Positions 29,199 to 38,843 of a stretch of 64,000 nucleotides of DNA are shown here, one piece after another (within the stretch, counting starts at the first letter, position 1; every line of letters begins with the position of its first letter). A program made the position numbers and the translations under genes. Origin of the DNA: Bacteroidota bacterium (GTDB taxonomy: Bacteria; Bacteroidota; Bacteroidia; Chitinophagales; LD1); the NCBI GenBank assembly GCA_947475165.1, contig CANJLD010000008.1:24841-88840 (forward strand), read 5' to 3'. A model generated the notes under the pieces. The model saw only the letters and a list, made by a program, of their open reading frames with translations, searched no databases and was not told where the DNA came from.

Positions 29199-29840
29199 TT
29201 ACTTCACCGTTCGTAAAACAGTCGGGTCTTCCCATTCCGGTTTGCCGTAAACGCGAACAGTAATTACGTGCATCAGCAAATCAGCAAACATTTTAAGCAC
29301 AAGAAAAAGAGGAAGCATGGTAAGAAACCCAACGAACTTTGGAAGAATAATAGTAAGGTGCATGGGAACTATGCGCGCATAAGGCAAAAAGAAAAGCACT
29401 CCTCCGTTTACTTTATGCGTTTTCTCCCATTCTTTCATGCGAATGAAATTCCAAAGTTGGTCAAGTGCAAAGGCGCCAACCGAAAATTGGAATAGACGCC
29501 AGTCAAAAGCTTCTTTTAAATCAGTAATGGTGAATATGAAAATAAAATACCCTAAGTGAAAGAATCCGTAATGCACAGCGAAGAATCCTGAAAGACAACC
29601 TTTCGCTTGCTTATCATTATTCACCGGTTCATTATTTAATTTAATACTTCCCGATTCAATATTTTTAATGGTAGCTAGTTCAAGAAAAGTAAAAAAGCCA
29701 ATGAGTACACTCTGCGCCCAGTAAATCCAAACCAGTGTTTTAAAACCTGTATTGTAATGCAGGTAGTAAACAATAATGGCAATATTGATAATAAGTAGCG
29801 ACCAAAAAGATTGGTCTTTGAATATTTCTTTGAACTTCAT
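29199..29840 (-). CDS. DUF6498-like integral membrane protein
   Basis: Polytopic; WAQSVLIGFFTFLEL, FFAVHYGFFHLGYFIF. Confidence 0.7.
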   Translation of the reverse strand: MKFKEIFKDQSFWSLLIINIAIIVYYLHYNTGFKTLVWIYWAQSVLIGFFTFLELATIKNIESGSIKLNNEPVNNDKQAKGCLSGFFAVHYGFFHLGYFIFIFTITDLKEAFDWRLFQFSVGAFALDQLWNFIRMKEWEKTHKVNGGVLFFLPYARIVPMHLTIILPKFVGFLTMLPLFLVLKMFADLLMHVITVRVYGKPEWEDPTVLRTVK

Positions 29841-29924
29841 TTATTGAAAGTAAAAAATCCTTTGAGCAAAATCATTAAATGAGTTTGTTCAATTCACTAC
29901 ATTCACACGTCAATTTTTTAAAAC

Positions 29925-31181
29925 ATGAGCTTAATCATTTTCGCTATTCCCGTTTTCTTTTTGCTGATAGGCATTGAATTGCTGATTGCAAAAATGAAGA
30001 ACCTGAGTTATTACCGGATGAACGATGCTATCGCCAATTTGAGTTGCGGAATCGGTTCACAGGTGAGTGGTATTTTTTTGAAGACGTTTACTTTCATTGG
30101 CTACACCTATTTATACGATCACTCTATCTGGAAAATTGAGAACAACATTCTCACTTTTATACTTCTGTTTATCGGGGTTGACTTTTTCTACTACTGGTTT
30201 CACCGGTTGGCGCATGAAATTTCTTTTTTATGGGGCAGCCATGTGGTGCACCATCAGAGCGAAGAATATAATTTAACCGTTGCGCTTCGTCAAGCGTGGC
30301 TGCAAGGTGCGTTTAGCTGGGTGTTTTATTTGCCTTTGGCAGTTGTCGGGTTTTCGCCAGGTGTGTTTATCACCATCGCTTCTTTGCAAACACTTTATCA
30401 GTTCTGGATTCACACCAAACTCATTGGCAAAATGAATCCTGCTTTTGAATATGTTTTTAATACACCATCGCATCACCGGGTTCATCACGGGGTAAACCCA
30501 AAATATATTGATAGAAATCACGGAGGCACATTGATTATCTTCGACCGGTGGTTCGGAACATTTCAATTAGAGGAAGAAGAAGTGGTTTACGGTATTACCA
30601 AACAAACAAACAGTTGGAACCCGCTTTGGGTAAACTTTGAATACTGGATTGATTTATTTAAAGAAGCTTTTCGGGTTCGCAAAATCAAGAATTTCTTTTT
30701 AATGATGTATAAAATGCCCGGCTGGAAACCGGAAGAACTCGGTGGTGTTCAGCCACTAAAAGAAGTAACTCCGCAAACATTTCACAAATACGATACGGAA
30801 ATTTCGGGCGGATTAACCAACTATGCTTTTTTTCAGTTTGTGCTTGTATTGCTTAGCACTACTGCCTTTTTAGTTTTTCAATCTAAAACTCCTTTTCAGG
30901 AAAACTGGGCTCTTAAAATTTCGATAGCTACTTTGATTGTTTTTTCGCTGGTAAACATTGGGGGAATATTCGAACGTAAAAGCTGGGTGTTGGTACTGGA
31001 ATATTTACGCGTAGTTGCGGTAAGCGTTTTAATGGTTTTGCTTTTGAAAAATTCTTCCCTGTTTTTGGCAGCCACAATTGCAATGACAATTCTTGCTGTA
31101 GTATCTTTGCTATGGTTTACAAAATACCGAAACGAGTTTACCGGTAAAACATCTGAATATGCTTCTACTGCAAATATTTAA
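29925..31181 (+). CDS. Sterol desaturase / fatty acid hydroxylase superfamily protein
   Basis: His clusters HRLAHE, HVVHH, HHRVHH. Confidence 0.93.
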   Translation: MSLIIFAIPVFFLLIGIELLIAKMKNLSYYRMNDAIANLSCGIGSQVSGIFLKTFTFIGYTYLYDHSIWKIENNILTFILLFIGVDFFYYWFHRLAHEISFLWGSHVVHHQSEEYNLTVALRQAWLQGAFSWVFYLPLAVVGFSPGVFITIASLQTLYQFWIHTKLIGKMNPAFEYVFNTPSHHRVHHGVNPKYIDRNHGGTLIIFDRWFGTFQLEEEEVVYGITKQTNSWNPLWVNFEYWIDLFKEAFRVRKIKNFFLMMYKMPGWKPEELGGVQPLKEVTPQTFHKYDTEISGGLTNYAFFQFVLVLLSTTAFLVFQSKTPFQENWALKISIATLIVFSLVNIGGIFERKSWVLVLEYLRVVAVSVLMVLLLKNSSLFLAATIAMTILAVVSLLWFTKYRNEFTGKTSEYASTANI

Positions 31182-31185
31182 AAAT

Positions 31186-32076
31186 ATGGACCCGCTCACC
31201 GACCCGGTGACTTATGCCATCCCGTTTTTCCTGCTTGCTATAGGCACTGAACTTTACATTAACTGGAAAGAGAAATTGAATTTGTATGAGAAGAAAGAAG
31301 CGCTCTCTTCTATTGGCATGGGACTTGGTTCATTGGTGATAGATATTTTAATGAAGGGTTTGGCTTTCGGCACATATACCATCATCTTTAATCATTTTCA
31401 TTTCCTCAATATAGGCTGGCACTGGTGGGCTTGGGTGCTCATTTTGTTTGCCGATGATTTTACTTTCTACTGGCATCACCGGTTGAGCCATGAGATAAGA
31501 ATTTTGTGGGCGGCTCATGTCAATCATCATTCATCTACAACATTAAATTTAGCTACGGCACTCCGCCAAAGTTGGGGTGAGCAGTTTTATAAATACATCT
31601 GGTGGTGTTGGATGCCACTGCTTGGTTTCGAGCCGCTGATGATGTTAATGATGATGAGTATTTCGCTCATCTACCAATATTGGGTGCATACAGAGTTGAT
31701 TAGGAAAATGCCGAAATGGTTTGAGTTCTTCTTCAATACACCTTCGCACCACCGCGTTCACCACGCATCGAACATTCGCTATCTTGACCAAAACCACGCT
31801 GGTATTCTTATTATCTGGGATAGAATGTTCGGCACATTTGCCGAAGAGCGTGACGATGAAAAACCGGTTTACGGAATTACTAATAACATCAACACGTATA
31901 ATCTTTTCAAAATTGCTTCGCACGAGTTTGTAGATATTTTGAAAGATGTAAAACGCGCCCCTAAGTTCAGCGATAAGCTGAAATACATTTTCTACCCACC
32001 GGGCTGGAGCCACGATGGGCCCGACCACCGTGCACGAACACTTCGCAAACAACTACACGCGCAGAATAAACAGTAA
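31186..32076 (+). CDS. Sterol desaturase / fatty acid hydroxylase superfamily protein (paralogue of previous)
   Basis: HRLSHE, HVNHH, HHRVHH; start set at internal ATG (MDPLTDPV). Confidence 0.92.
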   Translation: MDPLTDPVTYAIPFFLLAIGTELYINWKEKLNLYEKKEALSSIGMGLGSLVIDILMKGLAFGTYTIIFNHFHFLNIGWHWWAWVLILFADDFTFYWHHRLSHEIRILWAAHVNHHSSTTLNLATALRQSWGEQFYKYIWWCWMPLLGFEPLMMLMMMSISLIYQYWVHTELIRKMPKWFEFFFNTPSHHRVHHASNIRYLDQNHAGILIIWDRMFGTFAEERDDEKPVYGITNNINTYNLFKIASHEFVDILKDVKRAPKFSDKLKYIFYPPGWSHDGPDHRARTLRKQLHAQNKQ

Positions 32077-32108
32077 CGATTACATTCGCGTCCGAAAAAT
32101 TTCTGCCA

Positions 32109-32626
32109 TGAAAATGAAATCTGTATTCGCATTGTCTATTGTTTTGTGTCTATCGTCCATCCTCTCTTCCTGTAAATACAGCAACGAGTATCAGGCGATA
32201 AATGCGAATAATAAGTTCTCCATTTCTGTTCCAAGCTGGATGAAAGAAGATAAAAGCCTGAAAGAAGGAGCCGACTTTCAATACGACAACCGCTTTAGAA
32301 ATATGTATGCCATAGGCGAAGCCATCAGCAAAACTGATTTAAAGCGCACCAATGCCGAAATAATGCAGGATAATTTGAACCGACTACGAAAGTCAATGGC
32401 GAATCCCGTTGTTTCAGATTCTCTTGATGTAACTGTTGGGAATTTGAAAGGCACACGCGTAGAAATGTATGGCAAAATGACTGGCGAAAACATTTATTTC
32501 AGCGAAGTAATTTTTGAAGGAAGCAAGAATATCTACCACCTCAGCATCTGGACACGCAGCGAAAACCGCAAGCTTCGCTTTAAAGAAGACATCAATAAGA
32601 TTATCGCTTCTTTTAAAGAAATATAA
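32109..32626 (+). CDS. Putative lipoprotein of unknown function
   Basis: MKMKSVFALSIVLCLSSILSSCKYSNE lipobox; ORF-track start at 32015 overlaps previous gene. Confidence 0.7.
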
Positions 32627-32776
32627 GCTCCCTCGTTCGGTCTGACGCCTCCAATTGTCACAGAATTGTCATATTTTTCAAAAAACCCTCCCATAGCTGG
32701 CGTACAAGCATCTCCATTCAGTTGAAATTATAGATTTGCCCGCACAAAATTTTATAACAAAAAACAATCTTAAAGC

Positions 32777-33673
32777 ATGAAAGCAAAATTTACTCTTCTC
32801 GCCATTTTAGCTGTGGCATTTTTTTCTACACAGGCACAAACAATTCCAAATGCAAGTTTCGAAACATGGACAAGTCCTTTAAATCCTGATGGATGGGCTA
32901 CCTTTTCTTCTGCCTTTGGATTTAATCTTGGGTTATGTTCAAAAGACACTATGGATTATGTAGTTGGCACTAAGTCTGTAAAAGTTTATTCAGATTCAAT
33001 TCAAGGACAACCGGCTTATGGTGTAGTTGCAGGCGTAGTTGCTACCGGTACAGCAACTACTGGCGGACAAGGTCCTCAATTTACAGGTATTCCTTTTGCC
33101 TTCCGTCCGGACACTTTGTTTTTTGCCTATAAATATGTTTCTCCGGGAGTTGATACTGCCAGACTGTATCTTAGTATGACCAAGAACGAAATTGGTGTTT
33201 TTACAGGTAATGCTACCACTGTTGGTCTTTACTTAGATACTATGAGTCAGTGGGCATTGGTATATGTGCCTATTACCTCTTTTTATTTAAACGGAACAAT
33301 TACTCCTGATACGCTTCTTTTAGAATTTGCTTCAAGCAACAAGAAAAAAACTAAAGGTTCAACCTTACATCTGGATGGCGTTTTCTTTAGTGCTTCTTTA
33401 GGTACAGGCATTAATGACCTCACCAACAACATTCAAGTATTAGTTTTCCCTAACCCGACAACCGACCAGTTGAACATTACTGCTGACCTTAACTTAGAAG
33501 GACATCAAGTAGTAATTACCGATATGAACGGAAAATTAGTTCGTATCCGTCCACTTACTAATGGCGTTAACTCTATCGAATTGTCAGATGTTGCTTCTGG
33601 GACTTATATCTACAGAATTGCTGATAAAAACGGATTCTTTATCAAGCAAGACCGTTTCACTGTAGCGAAATAA
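32777..33673 (+). CDS. Secreted protein (PCMD-like beta domain) with T9SS type A sorting domain
   Basis: IPNASFETWTSPLNPDGWATFSS; C-terminal VFPNPTTDQLNITA. Confidence 0.8.
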   Translation: MKAKFTLLAILAVAFFSTQAQTIPNASFETWTSPLNPDGWATFSSAFGFNLGLCSKDTMDYVVGTKSVKVYSDSIQGQPAYGVVAGVVATGTATTGGQGPQFTGIPFAFRPDTLFFAYKYVSPGVDTARLYLSMTKNEIGVFTGNATTVGLYLDTMSQWALVYVPITSFYLNGTITPDTLLLEFASSNKKKTKGSTLHLDGVFFSASLGTGINDLTNNIQVLVFPNPTTDQLNITADLNLEGHQVVITDMNGKLVRIRPLTNGVNSIELSDVASGTYIYRIADKNGFFIKQDRFTVAK

Positions 33674-33692
33674 TTCGCTGCTTAGAACTAAT

Positions 33693-33728
33693 AAAAAAGC
33701 CTCCCGCAGTTTGCGGGAGGCTTTTTTA
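33693..33728. terminator. Bidirectional terminator
   Basis: aaaaaagcctcccgcagtttgcgggaggctttttt. Confidence 0.9.
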
Positions 33729-33746
33729 TTGCTCTTATTTTTTAGT

Positions 33747-35435
33747 CTATTTATAAACCTGCTTACGAAGAATAGCATACAGCCACATTACAAACAAGCC
33801 ACCTGCAATACAGTAGCCGATAAAACTCCATTTATTGATACCGTAAACAAACTTCATTTCCTCGGGATAGTTTCCGAGTAAAGCGATGGAAGAACCAATC
33901 ATTAGGGCACAAATAATATTTACTAATGATTGACGGGTGCTGATACTATCCCACTTTTTAAGTGCATAGCCATAACCCTGTAATTCAACTTCGCTGTGCA
34001 GTTTGCCTTTGGATATTTGCTGAAGGATGCCGCGTAGCTCTACCGGGAAACTGTTTAAGAAACCGGTGAGGTTAGAGAAACGTTGCGATGCTTCGGCTGC
34101 AAGATTTTCGGGCTTTAACTGGTCGGTCAATAATTTCTGTCCGTATGGACGAATGAATTCGTAGGTCTTGAAATTCGGATGAAGTTTCTTACCAATTCCT
34201 TCAAGAATGGCAAAGGCGCGGAAGATTAAGAATACACCACCGGGAACGGTGATGTGATAATCATACATGATTTTTTGCAGGCGTTGTATAACATCTTGTA
34301 TTGAACTTTCGCTTACATCTAAGTGCGCGTAGTCTTCAATCAAATCGTTCAGGTCGTAAACAAACTGGCGCATGTCGGTAATGTTATCTTCTACCGAAAG
34401 TTTTTTCAGTTGCTGCGCCATTTCGCGCGCATCGAAGCGGCTCATGGCAATAAATATTCCCGCAAAGGCATATTTATCTTTCTTCATCAACTGCCCTACC
34501 ATTCCAAAGTCGAGGAGGATGATAGTTCCTTCTTCATTTACCAATACATTGCCCGGATGCGGGTCGCCATGAAAATAGCCGTATTCAAAAATTTGCGAGA
34601 GGTAAATATCCATTCCCTTCTCCACCACTCTTGCAGGACTTAAATTCCATGCCTTCAGTTGCTCTACATCGGTAATCTTGCAGCCCTTCGCAAATTCCAT
34701 GATAAGCACTTTACCGGTACTGAATTCGCGATAGGCTTTAGGTACGTAAAAATCGGTACGGTGGCGGTAGGTTGTGCGGAACCGGTCAATATTTCGTGCT
34801 TCGTTCTGATAATCTAATTCTTTGGTAATGGCTCTTTCAAATACACGAACCACTTCTTCGCCATTCAGCACGCCTTGTTTTTTCATGTAGCGATCCATTC
34901 TGCGGACTGCTTCTTTTATAATGCTCAAATCTTGCTCAATAATTTCAGCAACGTTTGGTCGCTGCACTTTTACTACTACTTCTTCACCGGTGCGCATTTT
35001 TGCTTTATACACTTGCCCGATAGATGCAGAGGCTATAGGAGTTTGATTAAACTCTTCAAAAATTTCTTCTATTGGTTTGCCAATTTCTCTTTCAATAATA
35101 ATTTTTGCCTGAGCAAATGGCACCGGTGGCACACGGTCTTGTAATTTTTCAAATTCTTTTACCAAACCTTCGGGAATAATATCCGGCCGGTTGCTTAGAA
35201 TTTGTGCCAACTTGATAAACGTTGGTCCCAGTTCTTCGGCCGCCATACGCACTCTTTCAAAGCGCGTGTACGACATTACCGGTTTTTCATCGCGCAGCCA
35301 TTTAATACGCATGCTTTCGGTAACTAAATTGCGCAAGGTTGAGTTGGCAATAAAATCTTCGAAGCCGTATTTGATAAGTATGCCGAGAATTTCGCGGGTG
35401 CGATTGAGGTTCCGGAACGTTTGGTCGAATATCAT
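33747..35435 (-). CDS. ABC1/AarF/UbiB-family atypical kinase
   Basis: LGPTFIKLAQILSNRPD, ASIGQVYKA, GYFHGDPHPGNVLV, LLDFGMVG. Confidence 0.94.
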   Translation of the reverse strand: MIFDQTFRNLNRTREILGILIKYGFEDFIANSTLRNLVTESMRIKWLRDEKPVMSYTRFERVRMAAEELGPTFIKLAQILSNRPDIIPEGLVKEFEKLQDRVPPVPFAQAKIIIEREIGKPIEEIFEEFNQTPIASASIGQVYKAKMRTGEEVVVKVQRPNVAEIIEQDLSIIKEAVRRMDRYMKKQGVLNGEEVVRVFERAITKELDYQNEARNIDRFRTTYRHRTDFYVPKAYREFSTGKVLIMEFAKGCKITDVEQLKAWNLSPARVVEKGMDIYLSQIFEYGYFHGDPHPGNVLVNEEGTIILLDFGMVGQLMKKDKYAFAGIFIAMSRFDAREMAQQLKKLSVEDNITDMRQFVYDLNDLIEDYAHLDVSESSIQDVIQRLQKIMYDYHITVPGGVFLIFRAFAILEGIGKKLHPNFKTYEFIRPYGQKLLTDQLKPENLAAEASQRFSNLTGFLNSFPVELRGILQQISKGKLHSEVELQGYGYALKKWDSISTRQSLVNIICALMIGSSIALLGNYPEEMKFVYGINKWSFIGYCIAGGLFVMWLYAILRKQVYK

Positions 35436-35491
35436 TTCGGTTTAAAAATAAAAAATGTATTGACTCTCATGCCACGCCCTGAATGCGCAAT

Positions 35492-35525
35492 AAAAAATGC
35501 CACCCCGTTTGGAGTGGCATTATAT
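35492..35525 (-). terminator. Terminator of 35549-35968
   Basis: Minus strand taatgccactccaaacggggtggcattttttatt. Confidence 0.8.
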
Positions 35526-35548
35526 ATAGGGGACTATCAAAAAAGCTA

Positions 35549-35968
35549 TTAAGCTTCAGTAGTTGCCGAAGTAGCAGAAGCAGCAGGTTTAGCTTTTGTT
35601 CTTACTCTTTTCTTAGCTACTTTTTTTTTAGCAACCGGCTTTGCAGCAGCTTTAGGAGCTGGTGTGCCTTTTACTTTTAACTGACTTTCGAGTTTCTCGA
35701 TTCTTTTTTGAAGTTTAGATACTTCAGAAGCTGATAACTTCACAAATTTGTGAACTGCTTCGTTGTATTTAGCTTCAATTTCTGGTCTGCGAGACTCTAC
35801 TTTCTTGATAGCTTCGCCTACCAGTTTCTTGCCGTCAGCTTCGCTAACTTTGCCTTTCTTTACTAATTCGTTTACTCCCTTTTGAACTACTTCAGCAGTG
35901 TGTGCTGCAAGTCCAACACCTGAGTAGAAATATTTCTTCAGGTTTTCTTGTAAGTTGTTTGTTGCCAT
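35549..35968 (-). CDS. Phasin-like coiled-coil protein with histone H1-like Lys/Ala/Pro tail
   Basis: VQKGVNELVKKGKVSEADGKKLVGEAIKK...LQKRIEKLESQL followed by APKAAAKPVAKKKVAKKRVRTKAKPAAS. Confidence 0.75.
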   Translation of the reverse strand: MATNNLQENLKKYFYSGVGLAAHTAEVVQKGVNELVKKGKVSEADGKKLVGEAIKKVESRRPEIEAKYNEAVHKFVKLSASEVSKLQKRIEKLESQLKVKGTPAPKAAAKPVAKKKVAKKRVRTKAKPAASATSATTEA

Positions 35969-36292
35969 TGTAATGGTTTTTATTTGGTTAATAATGGTTA
36001 CGCTGTTGTCAGATTTTGTGCCAACGCAAAAAAATATTTTGCAAAAATGATGCTTTGGTATAAACTAAACTTTAACGCAGTGCAAATAAAACTCAATACC
36101 AGCAAGGGTTTCGGTGACTATCGTCATACACAAAAGAAATTTTTATCAGTAATTTAATGAGTTTAGTCCTGTGGCAAGTATGTCAGAACGAAATGGCAGA
36201 GCCGACCTGATTTGGCAGAAAACATTTGAAATTTAGAATTTGGAATTTGGAATTTTTGCCTTTGAAATTGTATTTTCATTCAAAATTATCCC

Positions 36293-37030
36293 ATGCTAAA
36301 ACCACTAGAGTATCTCTACTTTATAATAGCCGCTGTTGAAATATTTGCCGAAGTAACCGACAATACTATGCTTCGATTTTTTTCGAAACCGTTGCTGATG
36401 ATTGTGCTGATTGCCTTTTATATGCAGGCAGTAGGTAGCAATTGGAACAAGATTCATAAACTGATGAGAATGGCCTTTGTGTTTTCGTGGGTGGGCGATG
36501 TGGCTTTAATGTTTGTGCCTAAAGATGCTGCTGATACCTCTATAATGGGCTTTCCTAAAAATGAAAACTTCTTCTTAGTTGGTTTAGTTGGTTTCCTTAT
36601 CACTCATATTCTGTATGCTGTTGCTTTTGCCGATGTAACCAACAAAAAGGCAGCAGCCCTTCTTCCTAAAAAATTCTGGATTGCCATTCCGCTACTCATA
36701 TACATGGTTGCGCTGCTCTCGCTTTTAGTTCACGGTATTACAGCCAACCCTAAAACAAAAGATTTCCTGATTCCGGTGCTGGTTTACTCTACTGCTATTG
36801 CCAGTATGACGGTATTTGCCATTAACCGCTACGGCAGGGTAAACGAAAAAAGCTTTGCGCTGGTGTTTGGCGGTGCGTTGCTGTTTATGTTTTCCGATTC
36901 TATTATAGCCATCAACAAATTCATGTACCCTTTTGCTACGGCAAGCATCTTTATTATGGTGCTGTATATAGCTGGGCAATACTTAATTGCTAAGGGTGCG
37001 CTGGCACAGTTTTCCGATACAAAAAGCTAA
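36293..37030 (+). CDS. Lysoplasmalogenase (YhhN/TMEM86 family)
   Basis: Polytopic; KPLLMIVL, FSWVGDVALMF, GFLITHILYAVAF, FMFSDSIIAINKF. Confidence 0.85.
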   Translation: MLKPLEYLYFIIAAVEIFAEVTDNTMLRFFSKPLLMIVLIAFYMQAVGSNWNKIHKLMRMAFVFSWVGDVALMFVPKDAADTSIMGFPKNENFFLVGLVGFLITHILYAVAFADVTNKKAAALLPKKFWIAIPLLIYMVALLSLLVHGITANPKTKDFLIPVLVYSTAIASMTVFAINRYGRVNEKSFALVFGGALLFMFSDSIIAINKFMYPFATASIFIMVLYIAGQYLIAKGALAQFSDTKS

Positions 37031-37070
37031 ATTCGTTTCCCCTTTTTGAAACCATGTAAACGGTGAACTT

Positions 37071-38030
37071 ATGTACATAAGCAAAGACAAAACCTTCAAC
37101 ACCCTGCACGAATACTTCGATTACATTGTAGAAGCCATTGGCTTTCCGGCAGTGCATAAGCATTTTAAATCTGATACAGTTTTAAGTGACGGCATTAAAC
37201 TGCATGTAGATGTATATGAATACGATGCCTCCGCTCCTACTATTGTTTTTATTCCCGGCACGGCTATTTACGGTTTGTGTTATGGCGATTTGCTTTACAA
37301 ACTGGGGCAAACCGGTTACAACATTGTAGCCTTTGACCCTCGCGGGCACGGACAAAGCGAAGGACTGCGTGGCGATTACACCATCAGCGAGATAATGAAG
37401 GATGCGGAGAATGTAATTACCTACGCCATCAACCGGTTCAACAATAAAGTGAATTTAATGGGCAGCAGCCAGGGAGGAATTGTTGCTTTTTACATGGCGG
37501 CAAAAGACGAACGGCTGAACTCGGTTATCTGCCAGAACTTTGCCGACCTTGGCGCACCCGAAACTTTGCAGCTTGCGCGGCACCCGCGCTTATTCAAGTA
37601 TATAAAGCTGATGATTACCCGCCACGGCCACCGGTTGCCGAATGTGCAGGTACCGGTTACCAGTTACATTGATTTAGATAAAATACCGGTGCAGTATTTT
37701 GGCAGTGCCCGCGCGTTTATGGAAAGCGACCCTATTGCTTTAAAAACAATTTCGCTCCGCGCTTTGCAAAGTTTAGCGCATACCAATATGGTTAAACCCG
37801 TAGAAGAAATTAAAGTGCCGGTAATGGTGTTGCAGGGAACTGCCGATTCTATTTTTCCGGTGGCGTATACCCAGGCAATTTTTGATAAAATAACTTCGAA
37901 GAAAAAATTCTCTCTCTTCCCTAACCGAAGCCATGCCGTATTGCATGAAGATGCCGATGCGGTAATTCCGGAAATTAATAAGTGGCTGCAAGAAATCTAT
38001 GAGCCACAGTTAGAAGCTGAGCAGGCATAA
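37071..38030 (+). CDS. Alpha/beta hydrolase
   Basis: DPRGHGQSEG, GSSQGG nucleophile elbow, LQGTADSIFP, SHAVLHED. Confidence 0.9.
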   Translation: MYISKDKTFNTLHEYFDYIVEAIGFPAVHKHFKSDTVLSDGIKLHVDVYEYDASAPTIVFIPGTAIYGLCYGDLLYKLGQTGYNIVAFDPRGHGQSEGLRGDYTISEIMKDAENVITYAINRFNNKVNLMGSSQGGIVAFYMAAKDERLNSVICQNFADLGAPETLQLARHPRLFKYIKLMITRHGHRLPNVQVPVTSYIDLDKIPVQYFGSARAFMESDPIALKTISLRALQSLAHTNMVKPVEEIKVPVMVLQGTADSIFPVAYTQAIFDKITSKKKFSLFPNRSHAVLHEDADAVIPEINKWLQEIYEPQLEAEQA

Positions 38031-38078
38031 TCCGTTACCTCGTTTCCACCTTCCGTAATAGTAAAACGAAGCTTAGTT

Positions 38079-38251
38079 GCGTCATTTCTGTATGGAAATG
38101 CGTCAACCCAATGCGGAAATGCGTTAGCCCAATGAGGAAATACGTCTTACCAATGTTGAAATTCGTTAACCAAATTCCGGTTCGCGTTAACTGAATTACA
38201 CTTTACGTCATCTGATTAACAAAATGCGTCAACCCAATTACACTTTACGTC
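38079..38251. repeat. Degenerate 21-bp tandem array (8 units plus partial), consensus rcgtyaacccaatnnsgaaat
   Basis: Units at 38079, 38100, 38121, 38142, 38163, 38184, 38205, 38226, partial at 38247. Confidence 0.93.
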
Positions 38252-38328
38252 AAAAAAGTTTAGATTTGAGCCTTCTAACCAATAATTTACCTCTTTTCAG
38301 CTAAAAAACACTCAAAATCAATCTATAT

Positions 38329-38760
38329 ATGGCATTTCTAACACCCAAAGAAGAACCTAAGAAACAAGTTTGGCAAAAGCCTGTTCCAAGTCATGCATCT
38401 AAACCCGCAATGATTGGTCCGGTGATTAAAAGAATGGCAGAAGAAAAAAACATTCTTCCTTCAGAACTGGAAAGGCGATTGGGCATGAGCGACCGCAACA
38501 TCTATCGCCTTTTCAGAGCCAAAACCCTTAGCATGAAACAGTTTTTTGCGGTAAGCGAAGCACTGGAAGAAAACCTCCTGCTGCATTTTGACCCCAATGT
38601 AAAGCCACTGCCAAACCCACTGCAAGCCGAGCTGGATGAACTAAAAGCAGAAAACGAAACACTTAAAGCGCAACTGAAAGAGCTTTCACCACTTGCCAGC
38701 GAAAACATAGTGCTGAAAGGGCAATTGGATGTTTTAAAGGAAGTGATGAAGGGGAAATAA
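38329..38760 (+). CDS. Helix-turn-helix protein with C-terminal coiled coil
   Basis: LPSELERRLGMSDRNIYRLFRAKTLSMKQFFAVSEAL; ELDELKAENETLKAQLKEL. Confidence 0.75.
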   Translation: MAFLTPKEEPKKQVWQKPVPSHASKPAMIGPVIKRMAEEKNILPSELERRLGMSDRNIYRLFRAKTLSMKQFFAVSEALEENLLLHFDPNVKPLPNPLQAELDELKAENETLKAQLKELSPLASENIVLKGQLDVLKEVMKGK

Positions 38761-38843
38761 AACTTATAAAAACTGCCACCACCCCTACCTTTTGCAGATA
38801 AGAATATGTTTTTACTTTTAGCGTTATCAATTAAAGCCCCCCG

